DNA of 64,000 nucleotides from Toxorhynchites rutilus septentrionalis (lineage: Eukaryota; Arthropoda; Insecta; Diptera; Culicidae). Of this stretch, positions 20,616-31,800 are shown one piece after another. The DNA is taken from NCBI RefSeq assembly GCF_029784135.1, contig NC_073745.1:58664784-58728783 (forward strand), given 5' to 3'. The number at the start of each line of letters is the position of its first letter. Within the stretch, counting starts at the first letter, position 1. The notes beneath the pieces are model-generated. The model was not told where the DNA came from. It was given only the letters and a program-made list of their open reading frames with translations, and made no database searches. A program made the position numbers and the translations under genes.

Positions 20616-20876
20616 TAGCTACCGATTGGACTCGAAATTTGCCGCACAAATTTTCATTTATTGAAATTTTAGGATGCGGCTAAGTGAATGTTCACTATGA
20701 TTCCACATATTTGAATTACTTAGAAAACAAAAAGTGAATTTATAATTTTTTTAGAATGAATTCTATGAAAATAAACAATAATCGTCTTTTATGAGCAAAA
20801 CTGTACAAAAAATTGACTTATTTTTAAAAATATTGAGGAAAAATAGGGTGCGGCTGAACGAATGTCTACCACTGTA

Positions 20877-22616
20877 CAACAAGAGGAGCGCTATCGCACT
20901 CCCCCGTATTCAAACGGTTAAGGAAATATCTACTCCTGTTTGACTTTAGGTACAAATCGTTGTTCGAAAAACTCCTTGCCTGTACTGCCCATGTTTGCAT
21001 AGGAGATGTAATCATCAACACCATTAGTGTTGGGAAAACGCATTTTTGTTGTTTGTGACCTACAAGCATAACCATGCAAATATGCAATGAAATTATCTGT
21101 CCAGTTGAAGGATATTATCGACAAAAAGAGAACCTAGGAGATTTTACGGATTAAAACATAACGAACATAAAGTTTAATGCTCTACAATTTTCAAAGCATT
21201 TAATTTATTCGTTCAATATTATTCTCAGAAATGTTAGCTACTCTCTGGCAATACTTTGACGTATGATATCTGTAAGAAAAACATCAAGTATCGTGCCAAA
21301 AAATGCAGTTATTTGGCTGCCTATACGTACATGGTCCATTCTGACTGAACCAAATGAAGCATTTTTTAAGAGTTGGTTCACTGTGACCGAACAATTTCGA
21401 AATATTTCTCAATCAATTAACAGTTGTGAGTCAAAGTGTGCCATTCTGCTATCGGAATTAGAGCGAGAAGGATTATGAGTTTGAAACTGCATAAACATTT
21501 GTTTTCGTTCAGCTTAAAAGTCTCTGCCATCTACTGTTGGCATGAATATGATTGCACGGCAAACATGTTAAGCATAAACTTCCAATTTTCAATCATCTTA
21601 GGCAGTATTCATCAATAGAATCGTTAAGTTTGAATTCATTGTCATCGCTACAGCCTAAATCGCACTCTGAAATAGTACATTTGGCGATCGTTCACACTGA
21701 AGACCAGCATTTTTCACTGATCCGTTCAGTCGGAGTGGACCAAGTTTATTTTTTAATATACTCCGAATGTGCACACTTCACACTAACGGGTTCAAACACA
21801 TTTCGACAAGGTACCTGTTAGCTTCAAGAAAGTGTTTTGTTGGTTTGAATTCAGCGGTTGGATATTGTTTAAATTCAATACACAAATGATTGCCACATGG
21901 TCCACTCTGGCTGCACATGATATAGAGCCATCTCGCCATGGTAAATGGTACATGGTCCGCTCTGACTGCATACTATGAGGGATTTTCGTTGATCAATCAT
22001 ATCAATTTCAATCCGTTATTCATGCTGTATGCGTGATTTTCCAAATCTGATAAATGTGGTATGTAGTTTACATAATGCTTAACCAAATGTAATCAATAAC
22101 TCGAAATATTCAATTTTGCGACTTGGTCCCCTCTGACTTAATACCGACCATTTGTACGTATAGCTATACGTAATCATCAGGTTGCTTTGTATGTAGTGTT
22201 AGAATTTACCTTTCCGATAATAGTCAAAACGTCTCCGACGATAGTTTCAGTTGCTGTCGGATAAAATCAAATAGGTTTGGAAGAAATTACAAAATTCCAA
22301 ATTCCATCACATGAAGAAATTGAAGATAGATGTTCGCAAAATAAATGAAAAGGTTGAATTTGCAATAAAATCTCTATTCAACAGCTGTATCTAAATCGTA
22401 AATCTTCGGCTGGATACCATTTAAACTGAAGAAGTACTGTTTAATATTGATAACGCATGATAAAACGGGTTGTTCATTTATGTAACTGATTATTATAAAA
22501 ACAAGTAAATTAAACTGACTGGTTATTGAAAGTCTATTTTTTTACTTACACCAACGTTATGAGCTGTTGAGTGCGTTGCTAAGAACTAGTATTATATATA
22601 TTTTATTACTGATTTG
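20877..22616. other. Unassigned AT-rich region with a recurring TGGTCC motif
   Basis: No gene is recognised. The minus-strand frame 20930-21124 contains a plausible-looking peptide piece ('FIAYLHGYACRSQTTKMRFP') with no known match that I can name; it may be a fragment of an unidentified element. The five-fold motif at 21330-22138 is the only internal structure seen. Confidence 0.4.
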
Positions 22617-23400
22617 ACTGTTTTGACGTAGGACTACGTCTTTCATTTCTATACTGAGATGTTAGTTCAAAGTTTCGAAAACGAAAGCGTTACGCCGGAG
22701 AGGGAGATTTTGAGCGTTAATGGCTCCTTAACAACTGAACTAAATGGTATGATAAACACTTCATTCGAAAGATAAAATGTCTACGCGTTATATACTTGTT
22801 ACTTTTTGATCCAAAAACTTGTTTCAAAACAGGCTATTGAAATCATACCAATCGGTATATAAGCGAGTGCCGCTCGGAAATTCACTCAGTTACAATTGCG
22901 CAACGATTGAGGTACGATCGCTGGAATGGATGGATGTTTGCCTAACGCAGACTTCAAAACCATGGAGCTTGTGGAAATCAGTATAGCAATTAGATGCATG
23001 CTGCGTGTACTTTTGTGCTCGCTTTGGCTCAATTATTCAAGACTGCATTGGAAGATATCCCTTCATGTCGCCAGCTCACTGAACTTCTACGCATACCGTT
23101 TGATGATTAGGCAAAATGTTGATAACTATTTGCTGCGATAACTACTACCATAATTCATTGAGTTAAATTGAGATTTTTTTTGCAATTGAATTCGTAAATG
23201 GTTTCATTCATTTACTATTTTAATCAATAATTTAATCAATACACAAAAGATAGCACTGCGCAACGGCAATATCGTACCCAATGAGGAACATCCGAGGTGG
23301 AATTATTGCTAATTGAAGAAATACAATTGATTACTAAACCAACGGCAGTCCTACGTCAACCTTGCGATTATATCATAGGTATAACCCATCCATAGTTTTA
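22617..23400 (+). repeat. Unidentified dispersed block with promoter-like start
   Basis: 23021-23400 is homologous to 56866-57002 plus 57560-57725 (shared 'gactgcattggaagatat', 'gcataccgtttgatgatta', 'cagtcctacgtcaacctt' versus 'tagtcccacgtcaacctt', 'aacccatcca'). Upstream at 22858-22890 lies 'tatataagcgagtgccgctc' followed by 'tcactcagtt', which looks like a TATA box and initiator. Near 22625 'gacgtaggactacgtc' is the inverse of the word near 23345, so the block may be a DNA element. A frame ending 'LRIPFDD' at the same stop in both copies suggests a coding tail, function unknown. Confidence 0.55.
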
Positions 23401-23641
23401 TTATCAACTTGAAAGTTCAAACGCAGAAATTTAAGTACTTACAACATAAAAAACGAAATTGCTTCTCTACATTCATCGCAGCCTATATATGACTATATAA
23501 ACAGCGTTTCTAAGGTTTCTTATATTCATCTATTAAAAAATGGTAAGTGATAAGATGGGGGTAGTGGGGGTAATGGTCACGTGGGGTAAAGTAGTCACCT
23601 GCTTGTTTGGTAGAATAACTATTGACTATTGACACCGTATT

Positions 23642-23687
23642 GATAGTCATATTATGCTTGAAGAATTTCAAGCATAATATGACTATC
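23642..23687. repeat. Perfect 21-bp-arm hairpin
   Basis: 'gatagtcatattatgcttga' plus one more base pairs exactly with 23667-23687 around the four-base loop 'gaat'. It lies between 'gacaccgtatt' and 'gtttgagtcaccctgtac'. No mismatches. Confidence 0.9.
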
Positions 23688-23776
23688 GTTTGAGTCACCC
23701 TGTACTTCAGTGGAGCTGTCGCATGTCAAAATATAAATAAAAACAAAAGTCACTCTCTCTATTTTCGACAAATCAA

Positions 23777-24229
23777 TTGGCGATCTAACATACAAATCTA
23801 CACCTAGGCGGCGCTACGGTGAAAGTGATGATGGTTTTAAATTTTGCCATGTGAGCATATGGAAGGTTTGTAGTTCTTTCCATAAATTACAATGTTATAA
23901 TCATAAAAGATTGTTTGATTGCGATGAGTTTTTAAGAAATTTAATTCTGTGCATTTTTATATATAACATTTTTATTTCTTATTTCTGTCAGTAGTGAAAA
24001 TTGTATAAATATTGACAATGGTTGAATCAAAGACGGAAATTCGAGAGCACCATCAAAAACAAGTAGAAAAATGCATGGTTCTTGCATGTGAGAACTACCT
24101 TGGAAAGTCCGGTAGTAAAACATACGTGATTTGTTTTTCAATTTTAGGTTACCTTATAATCATTTTCTTAGTTCAAAAGCAGAATCCAGATGTCTCACCG
24201 ATCGTTTACGTTTTGCGTTAGATCGCCAA
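23777..24229 (+). mobile_element. 453-bp MITE-like unit, left member of an inverted pair
   Basis: Both ends carry 'ttggcgatctaac' in inverted orientation (23777-23789; the right end is 'gttagatcgccaa' at 24217-24229). It holds a short open frame at 24012-24221 with a methionine start ('MVESKTEIREHHQKQVEKCM') that is degraded in the other copy. No family can be named. Confidence 0.7.
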
Positions 24230-25626
24230 TGGTTTGGACGACTGTTTACATATTCTAGGAGAGGTGAACAGATATTTTGTTCAATTTCAGCGATTATTTC
24301 GCATATTTCGCATTCCGTTGTTTGGGGGGCAAAGTGGTCAGTGGAGGATTGCTATTGACAATATTCTGTTTTCAAAAGCTGATATACCTTATCACCTTTT
24401 GCCACCCCAACCAAAACCAAGTCTCATTATGAAAAATGTAATGTGTTTCCTATTACGTTTTTGTACGTATGAGAAAATTTCAATTGCAACTCTAAGTGAA
24501 TAAGCCTAGCTCATTTCATACATGTACCTACTATTTCAATAATGCTTTCAACAAATAAACAAGAAAACATGCATAAATCTATCCCTTTTAGCATGATATG
24601 TACGAGTGACGACTTTGCCCCACACAAGAGACAACTTTACCTCCTCACTTAAAAAATGTTCGGTTTTTCAACGTTTTTTTCTAATTATGAAAAATGTACT
24701 ATTTTAAATTTTCATAATAATAACCGCTTACTATTTTGATCTACAATAAGTTGAGCTACAATATGCTTCGAAGAACGGGAATTTTAGTGGTATGTGGACA
24801 CAGGAAATGGGCATGTTCCTTAGGGTGACCATATTCCCCCCCAGTTTCCCTACTATCATGAAAGGCATGTTTGGACTCTTCAAAGAATGTGATTCAAATA
24901 TAAATTTAGCTTATAGCACATAATACTGCCAATTGTAGATTTTCGAACGATGTATGGAAGCTGTATGGAACCACGTCTTTCGTAGTTCCATACAGCTTTC
25001 GATTTTTCAACAACGTTTTTTTAAAACTGCTCAAATGTTTTCGAACAAAAAATGTTTGTTCACATGTTGAGCATACGTATTACATTGTGTAAAATGTGGA
25101 ACAGCGAAAAGGTCAATTTTGTTCATTTTGTCGTTTACGTCTCCTATATAAACATGGGCAGTGTAGCGGGGTCCCCTCTTCTGATGTATCGATGACTTGT
25201 TGGTTATTGTATGGACTTTTCATACAATTTATTTCAGAATTTTTTAAAAACTGAAAAAAAAAATAAAATGAATTTAATTTTTAAAATATCTTAAATTACC
25301 CATATTCTAGATTTTTTAATTTTTTTTTTATTTTATTTTAATTCAACAAATCAACAGGTATACATAACCCTAATGACGCTTACGTACTAATTATAATTAT
25401 AAACTTATTAGCTAATAGGAGTGTTTGCTATTGAAGTTATGAATTGCTTCTTAAGTTATGTACGAGATACACAGAAATCGAAACAAATACTGTGCCTATT
25501 GAATATTCGACACATACTCGACAATGGCTCATGATAACCGTAGTTCGTGCGTGACAACGGTATTTGAAGAAAGTTTTGAGACCTCAGATTTCTTTGTTGA
25601 ATGTTGAAATTCACAAGCTGTAAAAG
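24230..25626. other. Spacer between the inverted pair; no gene seen
   Basis: About 1.4 kb of AT-rich sequence with a short inverted repeat 'gctgtatggaac'/'gttccatacagc' at about 24969-25007. The open frames at 24131-24503 have no recognised domain. Confidence 0.5.
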
Positions 25627-26344
25627 TTGGCGATCTAACGCAAAACGTAAACGATCGGTGAGACATTTGGATTTTGTTTTTGAACTAAGAAAATGATGAT
25701 AAGGTAACCTAAAACTCAGAAACAAATCACGTATATTTTACTCCCGGTATTTCGAAGGTTATTCTCACATGTAGAAAACATGCATTTTTCAACTTGTTTT
25801 TGATTTTGCTCTGGAATTTTCTTTTTTGATTCAAACCATTGTCAACATTTGTGCTCCCGTGGCCGAGTGGTTAGCGTCATAACTAACATGCCGGGTGTTC
25901 GGGTTCGATTCCCGTTCTGGTCGGGGGAATTTTTCGTCAAAGAAATTTCCTCCGACTTGCACTGTGATCACGCGTATTCTAGAGCTTGCCACTCAGAATG
26001 CATTCAAGGCGTGTTATTTGGCATAGAAATCTCAACTAAGTACTAATAAAAATGACGCAAGTAATACTACGTTGAGACGGCGAAGTTCCTCTAGGAACGT
26101 TAGTGCCATTGAAGAAGAAGAAGATTGTCAACATTTATACAATTTTCACAACATATTGTATATAAAATTGCGCAGAATAAAATTTCTTACGAACTAATCT
26201 CAATCAAATAATTTTTTATGACTATAACATTGTGATTTATGGAAATAACTATAAGCCTTCCATAAACTCACATTGCAAAATTTAAAACCATCATCTCTTT
26301 CACCGTAGCACCGCCTAGGTGTAGATTTGTACGTTAGATCGCCA
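25627..26344 (-). mobile_element. Right member of the inverted pair, split by a SINE
   Basis: The reverse complement matches 23777-24229 end to end, including the terminal 'ttggcgatctaac' (right end 'gttagatcgcca'). Without the SINE and its duplicated target it is about 432 bp. Confidence 0.75.
25851..26123 (+). mobile_element. tRNA-derived SINE (Feilai-like), copy 2
   Basis: Full-length copy: A box 'tggccgagtggttagcg' (tRNA-Ser/Leu-like), B box 'gggttcgattcccg', body and (GAA) tail. A perfect 13-bp target duplication 'attgtcaacattt' lies at 25838-25850 and 26124-26136. It interrupts the right member of the inverted pair, so it is younger than that unit. Confidence 0.9.
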
Positions 26345-27025
26345 CTTGACGAAACAAACATTTCAGCCATTGAATGTCGTCAGTAAGAAAGAAAGTTGGA
26401 GCTTTGTATATTTACGATGGGTTCAACACGCGATTTGACCAAAGTCATAGATAATCTTCGAAAACTTCAAGTTTGATAATGCATACCGGTTATTGATACT
26501 ATGGATAATTGCGATGAAATTGATATCATATCAAATTGGCTGATATCATTGATTATGTAGGGGCCGATACGAGAAGGATTTGCAGTATTTTAAGCGCAAA
26601 ACATCCTATTCATCGTTTACTTAGTTGAAAAAAAAATAAAGTTACAATACTTATAACAAACCATTCCTCGTAATACACATAGCACATTGTAAAATGAAGA
26701 TTTTCTAACCTTTTCAGCGTGAAAAGAATACATGAAACCGGGAAATTTGAAGATAAATTCTGATTTTTCGTCAATTGACAAATTTACGTTGGATTTACAA
26801 CCAGATGGCGCAGCGAGTAAAATGAGGATGTTTTGTTTTTTTGGTATGAAACTCGTTCAAATTTTTTAGAAAAATCTGAATTTGATAAAGCCAAATAAAG
26901 GAAATTTAAACTCTCTCTAGAGGCCTTGAGAGAGACCATTTGAAAAGGTGATTTATGATAAAGAGCGAAGTAAAAATGCGATGCTTAAGAGGATGAAGGG
27001 AAAACCAAGTTAACTTCAAAATATA
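26345..27025. other. No feature recognised
   Basis: AT-rich stretch without repeats shared in the window and without convincing open frames. Confidence 0.5.
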
Positions 27026-27027
27026 TA

Positions 27028-28243
27028 TTGGGTTGGGGAAAAAGAAATGTCGTATTTCTGATCGAAATTTGACGCTTTATTTAACATACTTAAAATTATC
27101 CGATTTAAGCCAAATATGCGCCATTTTGTTAGCAAACTTGTTGCCATTTAGAAGGCAACTTCATTATCCCCCCTTATAAAACCCCCCCTCCTTATTTGCA
27201 AAAAACTCAGACAGCCAGTTTTCGCAAACCTCTTTTGAGGCCAATTTAGTATCACCAAGAGCGTTTTGCATGGACCGGAAGAGATGATAATCACTTGGAG
27301 TCAGGTCCGGACTATACGGTGGGTGCAATAAGGCATCCCATCCGAGCTCCCGTAGCTTCTGGCGGGTCATCAGAGATGTGTGAGGCCGAGCGTTGTCCTG
27401 GTGGAAAACAACACCATTCCTATTGATCATTTCTGGCCGCTTCTGGTCAATCGCTTGCTCCAAACGGTAGACCTGCTCACAGTAGAGAACCGAGTTGAGG
27501 GTCTGGTCATAGTTGAGCAGCTCATAGTGGATGATTCCCTTCCAATCCCACCAAACACACAGCAAAACCTTCCTGGCCGTCAATCCGGGCTTGGCGACGG
27601 TTTGGGCCGGCTCACCGCGCTTCGACCACGATTTTTTTCGCTTTAAGTTGTCGTACGTGATCCACTTTTTATCACCAGTCACCATCTTCTTCAAAAAAAG
27701 GGTCGAGTTCGTTCCGTTTCAGCAGTGCATCGCTGGCGTTGATCTGCGAATGGTTCCAAACGGTTTTATGGTCTATACCCAGTTCCTGGCCAATCGAGCG
27801 AGTTCTCACATGCCGGTCTACTTGGATGATTTCAACGATTTTATCGGTTTCCACGACGATTGGCCTACCAGTACGGGGTGTTTCTTCGACAGCCACTACA
27901 CCAGAACGAAATCGATCAAACCAACGCTGTGCTGTGCGAATCGTTACAGTATCGGGTCCATGAACTACACGATTTTTTTCGGCCGCCTTCGTTGCAGTTT
28001 TACTTCGCAGGTAGTAAAAACGTAAAATATGGCGAATTTCTGGCTTGGTGGACTCCATCTTTGACGCGCTTCAACTTGAGGCTGAAAAGGACAATCACAA
28101 CACTGTCAAAACGACACTTGAAACACAGATTGTCGTCTTCAAATAGCCGTATAGTATGGCCCATTGCGATAAGTACAACACAAGATATGTTTAAGTGTTA
28201 CCATATATTGACAATATACGACATTTCTTTTTCCTCAACCCAA
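27028..28243 (-). mobile_element. mariner element, degraded
   Basis: Inverted ends of 28 bp start 'ttgggttggggaaaaagaaa' on the left, with one mismatch on the right; TA lies at 27026-27027 and 28244-28245. Length 1216 bp, slightly below the usual 1.3 kb because of an internal deletion. Confidence 0.9.
27164..28058 (-). pseudogene. mariner transposase relic (DD34D)
   Basis: Start at 28058 ('MESTKPEIRHILRFYYLRSK'), with the N-terminal paired HTH and the 'RTAQRWFDRFRSG' linker typical of mariner transposases. The second part (from about 27690 downward) has 'VTGDKKWITYDN' (first D), 'VFHQDNARPHTS' (second D) and 'HPPYSPDLTPSDYHLF' (third D). Compared with the mariner at 52831, about 30 residues between 'HKTVWNH' and 'LLKRNELDPF' are missing and the frame changes near 27690. 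A C-run indel near 27170-27185 ends the frame early. Inactive. Confidence 0.85.
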
Positions 28244-30280
28244 TATTTTACCGATTTTGTATTTTATTTCCTAATGGAGAAATCGGAAATTTTGTGCGAA
28301 CCAATTCCAAATGGAACAGAATTTACTGTTAGGGACATCAGTTGTTTCCAACTCAATTTGTGTATTCATACACAAGAAAATGAACTGTTATTATCAACAC
28401 GAAGAACTATAACATGCTCCAAAACCTATTCCATTCAGTCTCACAGGTAAACAACAAAATCAAAATCAACGCATCGAAGAAACAACATCGAAGCGAGGCA
28501 ATGAAACCGTGTTGCTCATGGCCAGTGAAAACATCTGGCCCTTTTTCGTGCGCGTCCGATTCGAAAACAACCATCAATGCTCGAGTTATGCTCCAACAAG
28601 GACCAAAGCGAACCATCGATCGAAGGATGATGTCAAATCTGAACCAGTCGTGAACACGTGTTGATAAACAACGAAACTCCGCGGCGCAATCCAATTTATG
28701 GGTTCCTTTCTTTCTCTCTCCCTCCGTACAATCACGGGATGAAAATTAAAATTATGTAAGACTGGCGGCGTCGGCCACTCCGTCTCACTCTTTCTCTCAG
28801 ACTTTTGAAAACTGTGGACCCAACCCAGCACCAGACCGCGCCGGCCGGCCGGAGGCTATCCGTCCGTGGTCGTGGCAGGTGCTACTTTAATCCCTCTCAT
28901 AATTGTGAGCCGTTGCTTCTGCGCCGACCCGCATCATCTCACCGATGCTGGTTGCGAGTTGCGAGTTGCGTATAATTTTTCGACTCGTTCCAAGACAAAT
29001 GGCCCCAGCATAATCTGTGGATCGGAAACTGAAGTCACGATTAGCGCAAGATGTTCTTCGGACAATGCTACGGGGCCCCCCTTCGTGACGAAAATGTGAC
29101 ACACGCGACTGAATAAATGGACAGATTTGAGGAGGGGAAGGATAAGACGGCCAAAGGCAAGACATGGACGGCCACAGATAAGCTGCAGCTTTTCGATGCC
29201 AAATGTTTGGATATCGGACATTTGGCAGAGGCTATCGATCAATTAAGTGGTGGTTAGAGCTTCTACATTTGCCGACGCAGGCAGCTGCTTCGCCAATTTC
29301 GGTTCCTAGAATTTTAGGGCCTCAACTTGCATAATTTTATCTTTTTGCAAACGGTCTCCCTCTCGCTAATTTTTATGCCACCTAATAAACCATTAAATGG
29401 TTTCCAAATGATGTGCAAAGTAACACCGTGTGGCTATATGAATTAGGGAATACAAAAATGTGTTTGCCCATCCTCACAGTCTCTAAATTCGATTATGCAA
29501 ATAGCTTGGACGACGTCGCGTCATGTAGACATGGGGCAATCGGTCGAGAATGTGGTTCCTTCGTTTCCACCCGACTGCAACCTGTGTCTCGTGATTCACC
29601 GATGTTTTTCTCACACCACGCTGCGCTTCACTTTGCAATTTCCAGACCACGGAAGAATGCTTCCGCGCGTAAATGGAGCCGAATAATCGATTTTATGTGG
29701 CGGCGGCGAAAACTGTGGAAGTGAAAATCGGAAAATTATGATGTCGAGATACGATTTTCAAATCAAGGAACGAACAGGTGCAATTGGGTTTGGATTTTCA
29801 TTGGGTAGATTGCAGGCGAAGATACGAGAGGGTTGCATTTTATAATTTAGTGTTTTAACGACCGAATGTCTAACGTTGAAATATTCAGTTCTAGAGTGTA
29901 GAGTGTTACAGCATTGGACAAAAATGAAACAACCAGACTGAGGGATATGTAAACGTGCTTCAAAATAACGAGTTCAACTGCGTTCATAGTTTTCGGGTCT
30001 GAACGATGTATAATAATTCCCACTCAGCAAATTCGGGAAATAAATTGTTGGGAAGTATTGTATATGTTACATGAACTGTAATAATAAATAAATGTGAAAT
30101 GACAAAGCAAACGGGAGTTAAAAAGCACTAGCAGGCAGGCAGGCTGTGTATAATTTGAAGAAATTGAATGAAAATATTAATTTGATGTTAGTTAAATATT
30201 TAGACCGCGTAGCCCTGACCCTTACCTTATCATGTTTCCATAAAACGACTAATATTTCCAAAACTTTTTTCTCATTCTAT
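28244..30280. other. Unique-looking island 2
   Basis: 28400-29250 is the GC-richest unique part of the region, with overlapping open frames on both strands (28934-29242 minus, 28866-29099 plus, 29413-29724 plus) and no domain that I recognise. The site at 28446/28447 is listed separately. 29730-30280 is AT-rich with nothing visible. Confidence 0.4.
28425..28452 (+). promoter_or_regulatory. Candidate ratchet point 2 (weaker)
   Basis: 'cctattccattcagtctcac' leads to AG at 28445-28446 and then directly 'gtaaac'. The pyrimidine tract is interrupted by A and G, so this is weaker than the sites at 4758 and 40327. It lies at the left edge of the second unique island. Confidence 0.25.
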
Positions 30281-30284
30281 TTGT

Positions 30285-30470
30285 TTATTTATTTAGGCTC
30301 ATTAGCATTGCAGCTATAACAGAGCCGAATTTAATCGAGTACATGATACTTGTTTATGGTATCTATAAATCGTACATTACACAGTAGCCATTTAGGCGTA
30401 AGAGTATTCCTTCTGTTCTTTCATTGTTCAGTAGACCAGCGGAGACAGTTGATATGATTATTGTTGTGTT
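30285..30470 (+). repeat. Dispersed repeat, copy 1 (partner 55810-56070)
   Basis: Shared words with the second copy in the same order: 'aggctcattagcatt', 'taacagagccgaattt', 'acacagtagccatttaggcg', 'taagag', 'ccagcggagacagt' versus 'acagcggagacagt'. Non-coding. The second copy has a partial internal duplication of the 'acagtagccattt' part. Confidence 0.7.
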
Positions 30471-30663
30471 ATTAATAGCACATGAAATTTAGAAGATCGA
30501 ATTTTTTTTTATGCGAAATGACTTAAAAATGCATAAAACGTCGAAATTTGGTGTTATCTCGAAAAAAAAATTTTGGCCGAAAATCGATCTTCTGAGACTT
30601 AGCCGGAGTGGCAATAAAGTATGAAAAAAATCATCGAATTGAAAGAACCTGCCATGTACATTT

Positions 30664-31020
30664 TGTTTATTGGCCAAAAAAATGACCTGTGCAAAATTTC
30701 AGCTCAATCGGACATGATTTAGGGGTGCCTCAAAGCACTCAAATTTCAGATTTTTTGTCACTCAAGCTCAAGTCCCAAAAAGTCGATTATCGGCCGCCAA
30801 CACAGATGACGCCAGATCTCGACGTTTTATGCGTTATTTTTTACTCATTTGGCATCGAAAACATTTTTTCGAATTTTCAAATTTCATGTACTCCTCCTCC
30901 CTTGGAGGATTTCCGAGGGTCAAAAAATCAATACTTTGAGCGGTTTGAGGCACCCTTAAATCATGTCCGATTGAGCTGAAACTTTGCATTGAGCTTTGAA
31001 ACTTTTGTCGGGCCAATAAA
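30664..31020. repeat. Fold-back repeat
   Basis: Core arms 30691-30743 and 30934-30986 are complementary with few mismatches ('cagctcaatcggacatgatt' on the left arm), and looser pairing extends to 'tttattggcc' at about 30665 and 'ggccaataaac' at about 31011. The open frames on both strands here are mirror products of the fold-back. Confidence 0.8.
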
Positions 31021-31800
31021 CAAAATAGACATGGTCGGTTGATGAAATTTGACATGACCATTTTCGCTGCTACCCTAGTGTACATAACTAGAATCTGAAT
31101 CCAAGTGGGAAAACTATATTGTCGCACCGGTGATGCGACGACGATGATGCTACATATATATGAGATTAGAATCAGAAATGAGTACAGAGCGGACTCGATT
31201 ATATACAGTTTTTGATTTCTTTTCACTGTATATAATCGAGTCAAAAATTTTTTTTTCTTTATTTGTTTTTTTTTGCATGTATTTTTCGGTTTTTGAAAAT
31301 AAAAGAGGAATTTGATTTTTGATTCATCCGCTTAAAGTCAGTAAACACCTTTCTCACATGGAAAAAAAATTATCCAAATTCTCTCAGGAGGTGATAGACG
31401 ATCATATTTGATGAAAAAAATTCTACGCATATGTTCGGATTTCAACAATGGCAGAGTTATAGAACTTTTTTTTTTTTGTTTCGGACTCTGTTGTCTCAAA
31501 CTGGCTCTACATTGCAAAGTACGATACAGAAGACGATTCTGTTCCATTCATTTGAAAGATAAGAAAATTTAGTACAGGAAACAGTAGTGGAACATCTAAG
31601 TCAGAGGATTTTAATAATATTGTGGAAGTGAAAAACTTAAAAGTTAATAATTTTTAATGTGTTATTATTAATTTCATCCTAAAAATTTATATTGAACTAG
31701 ATTGTTTCTATCAATCAAATTGAATCTTTCTAACCGCTCTACAATTTGTTCTTTAACACTCAACTTCTATCTTTCTTAATTTGGCTGCAATATCGATATA

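Larger units (their letters stand above)
18565..20874 (+). mobile_element. Tc1-like element, dead, with nested MITE
   Basis: Inverted ends of 27 bp or more start 'cagtgatagacattcgttta' on the left; the right end reads 'gaatgtctaccactg' into TA. TA duplicates lie at 18563-18564 and 20875-20876. The element contains the transposase relic and the 684-bp MITE at 19211-19894. Outside both ends lie similar 23-bp words (18532-18554, 20885-20907) that are not the expected TA duplication. Confidence 0.8.

Noticed and set aside
25320..25360. Plus-strand T-rich stretch ending CAACAG|GTATAC
   Set aside because: The 15 bases before AG are A-rich, so it is a poor 3' splice site; kept as background for judging the better sites.
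25851..25925. tRNA gene at the SINE heads (also 413 and 57507)
   Set aside because: A and B boxes are present but the cloverleaf does not close, and the same head is followed by the same SINE body in other copies.
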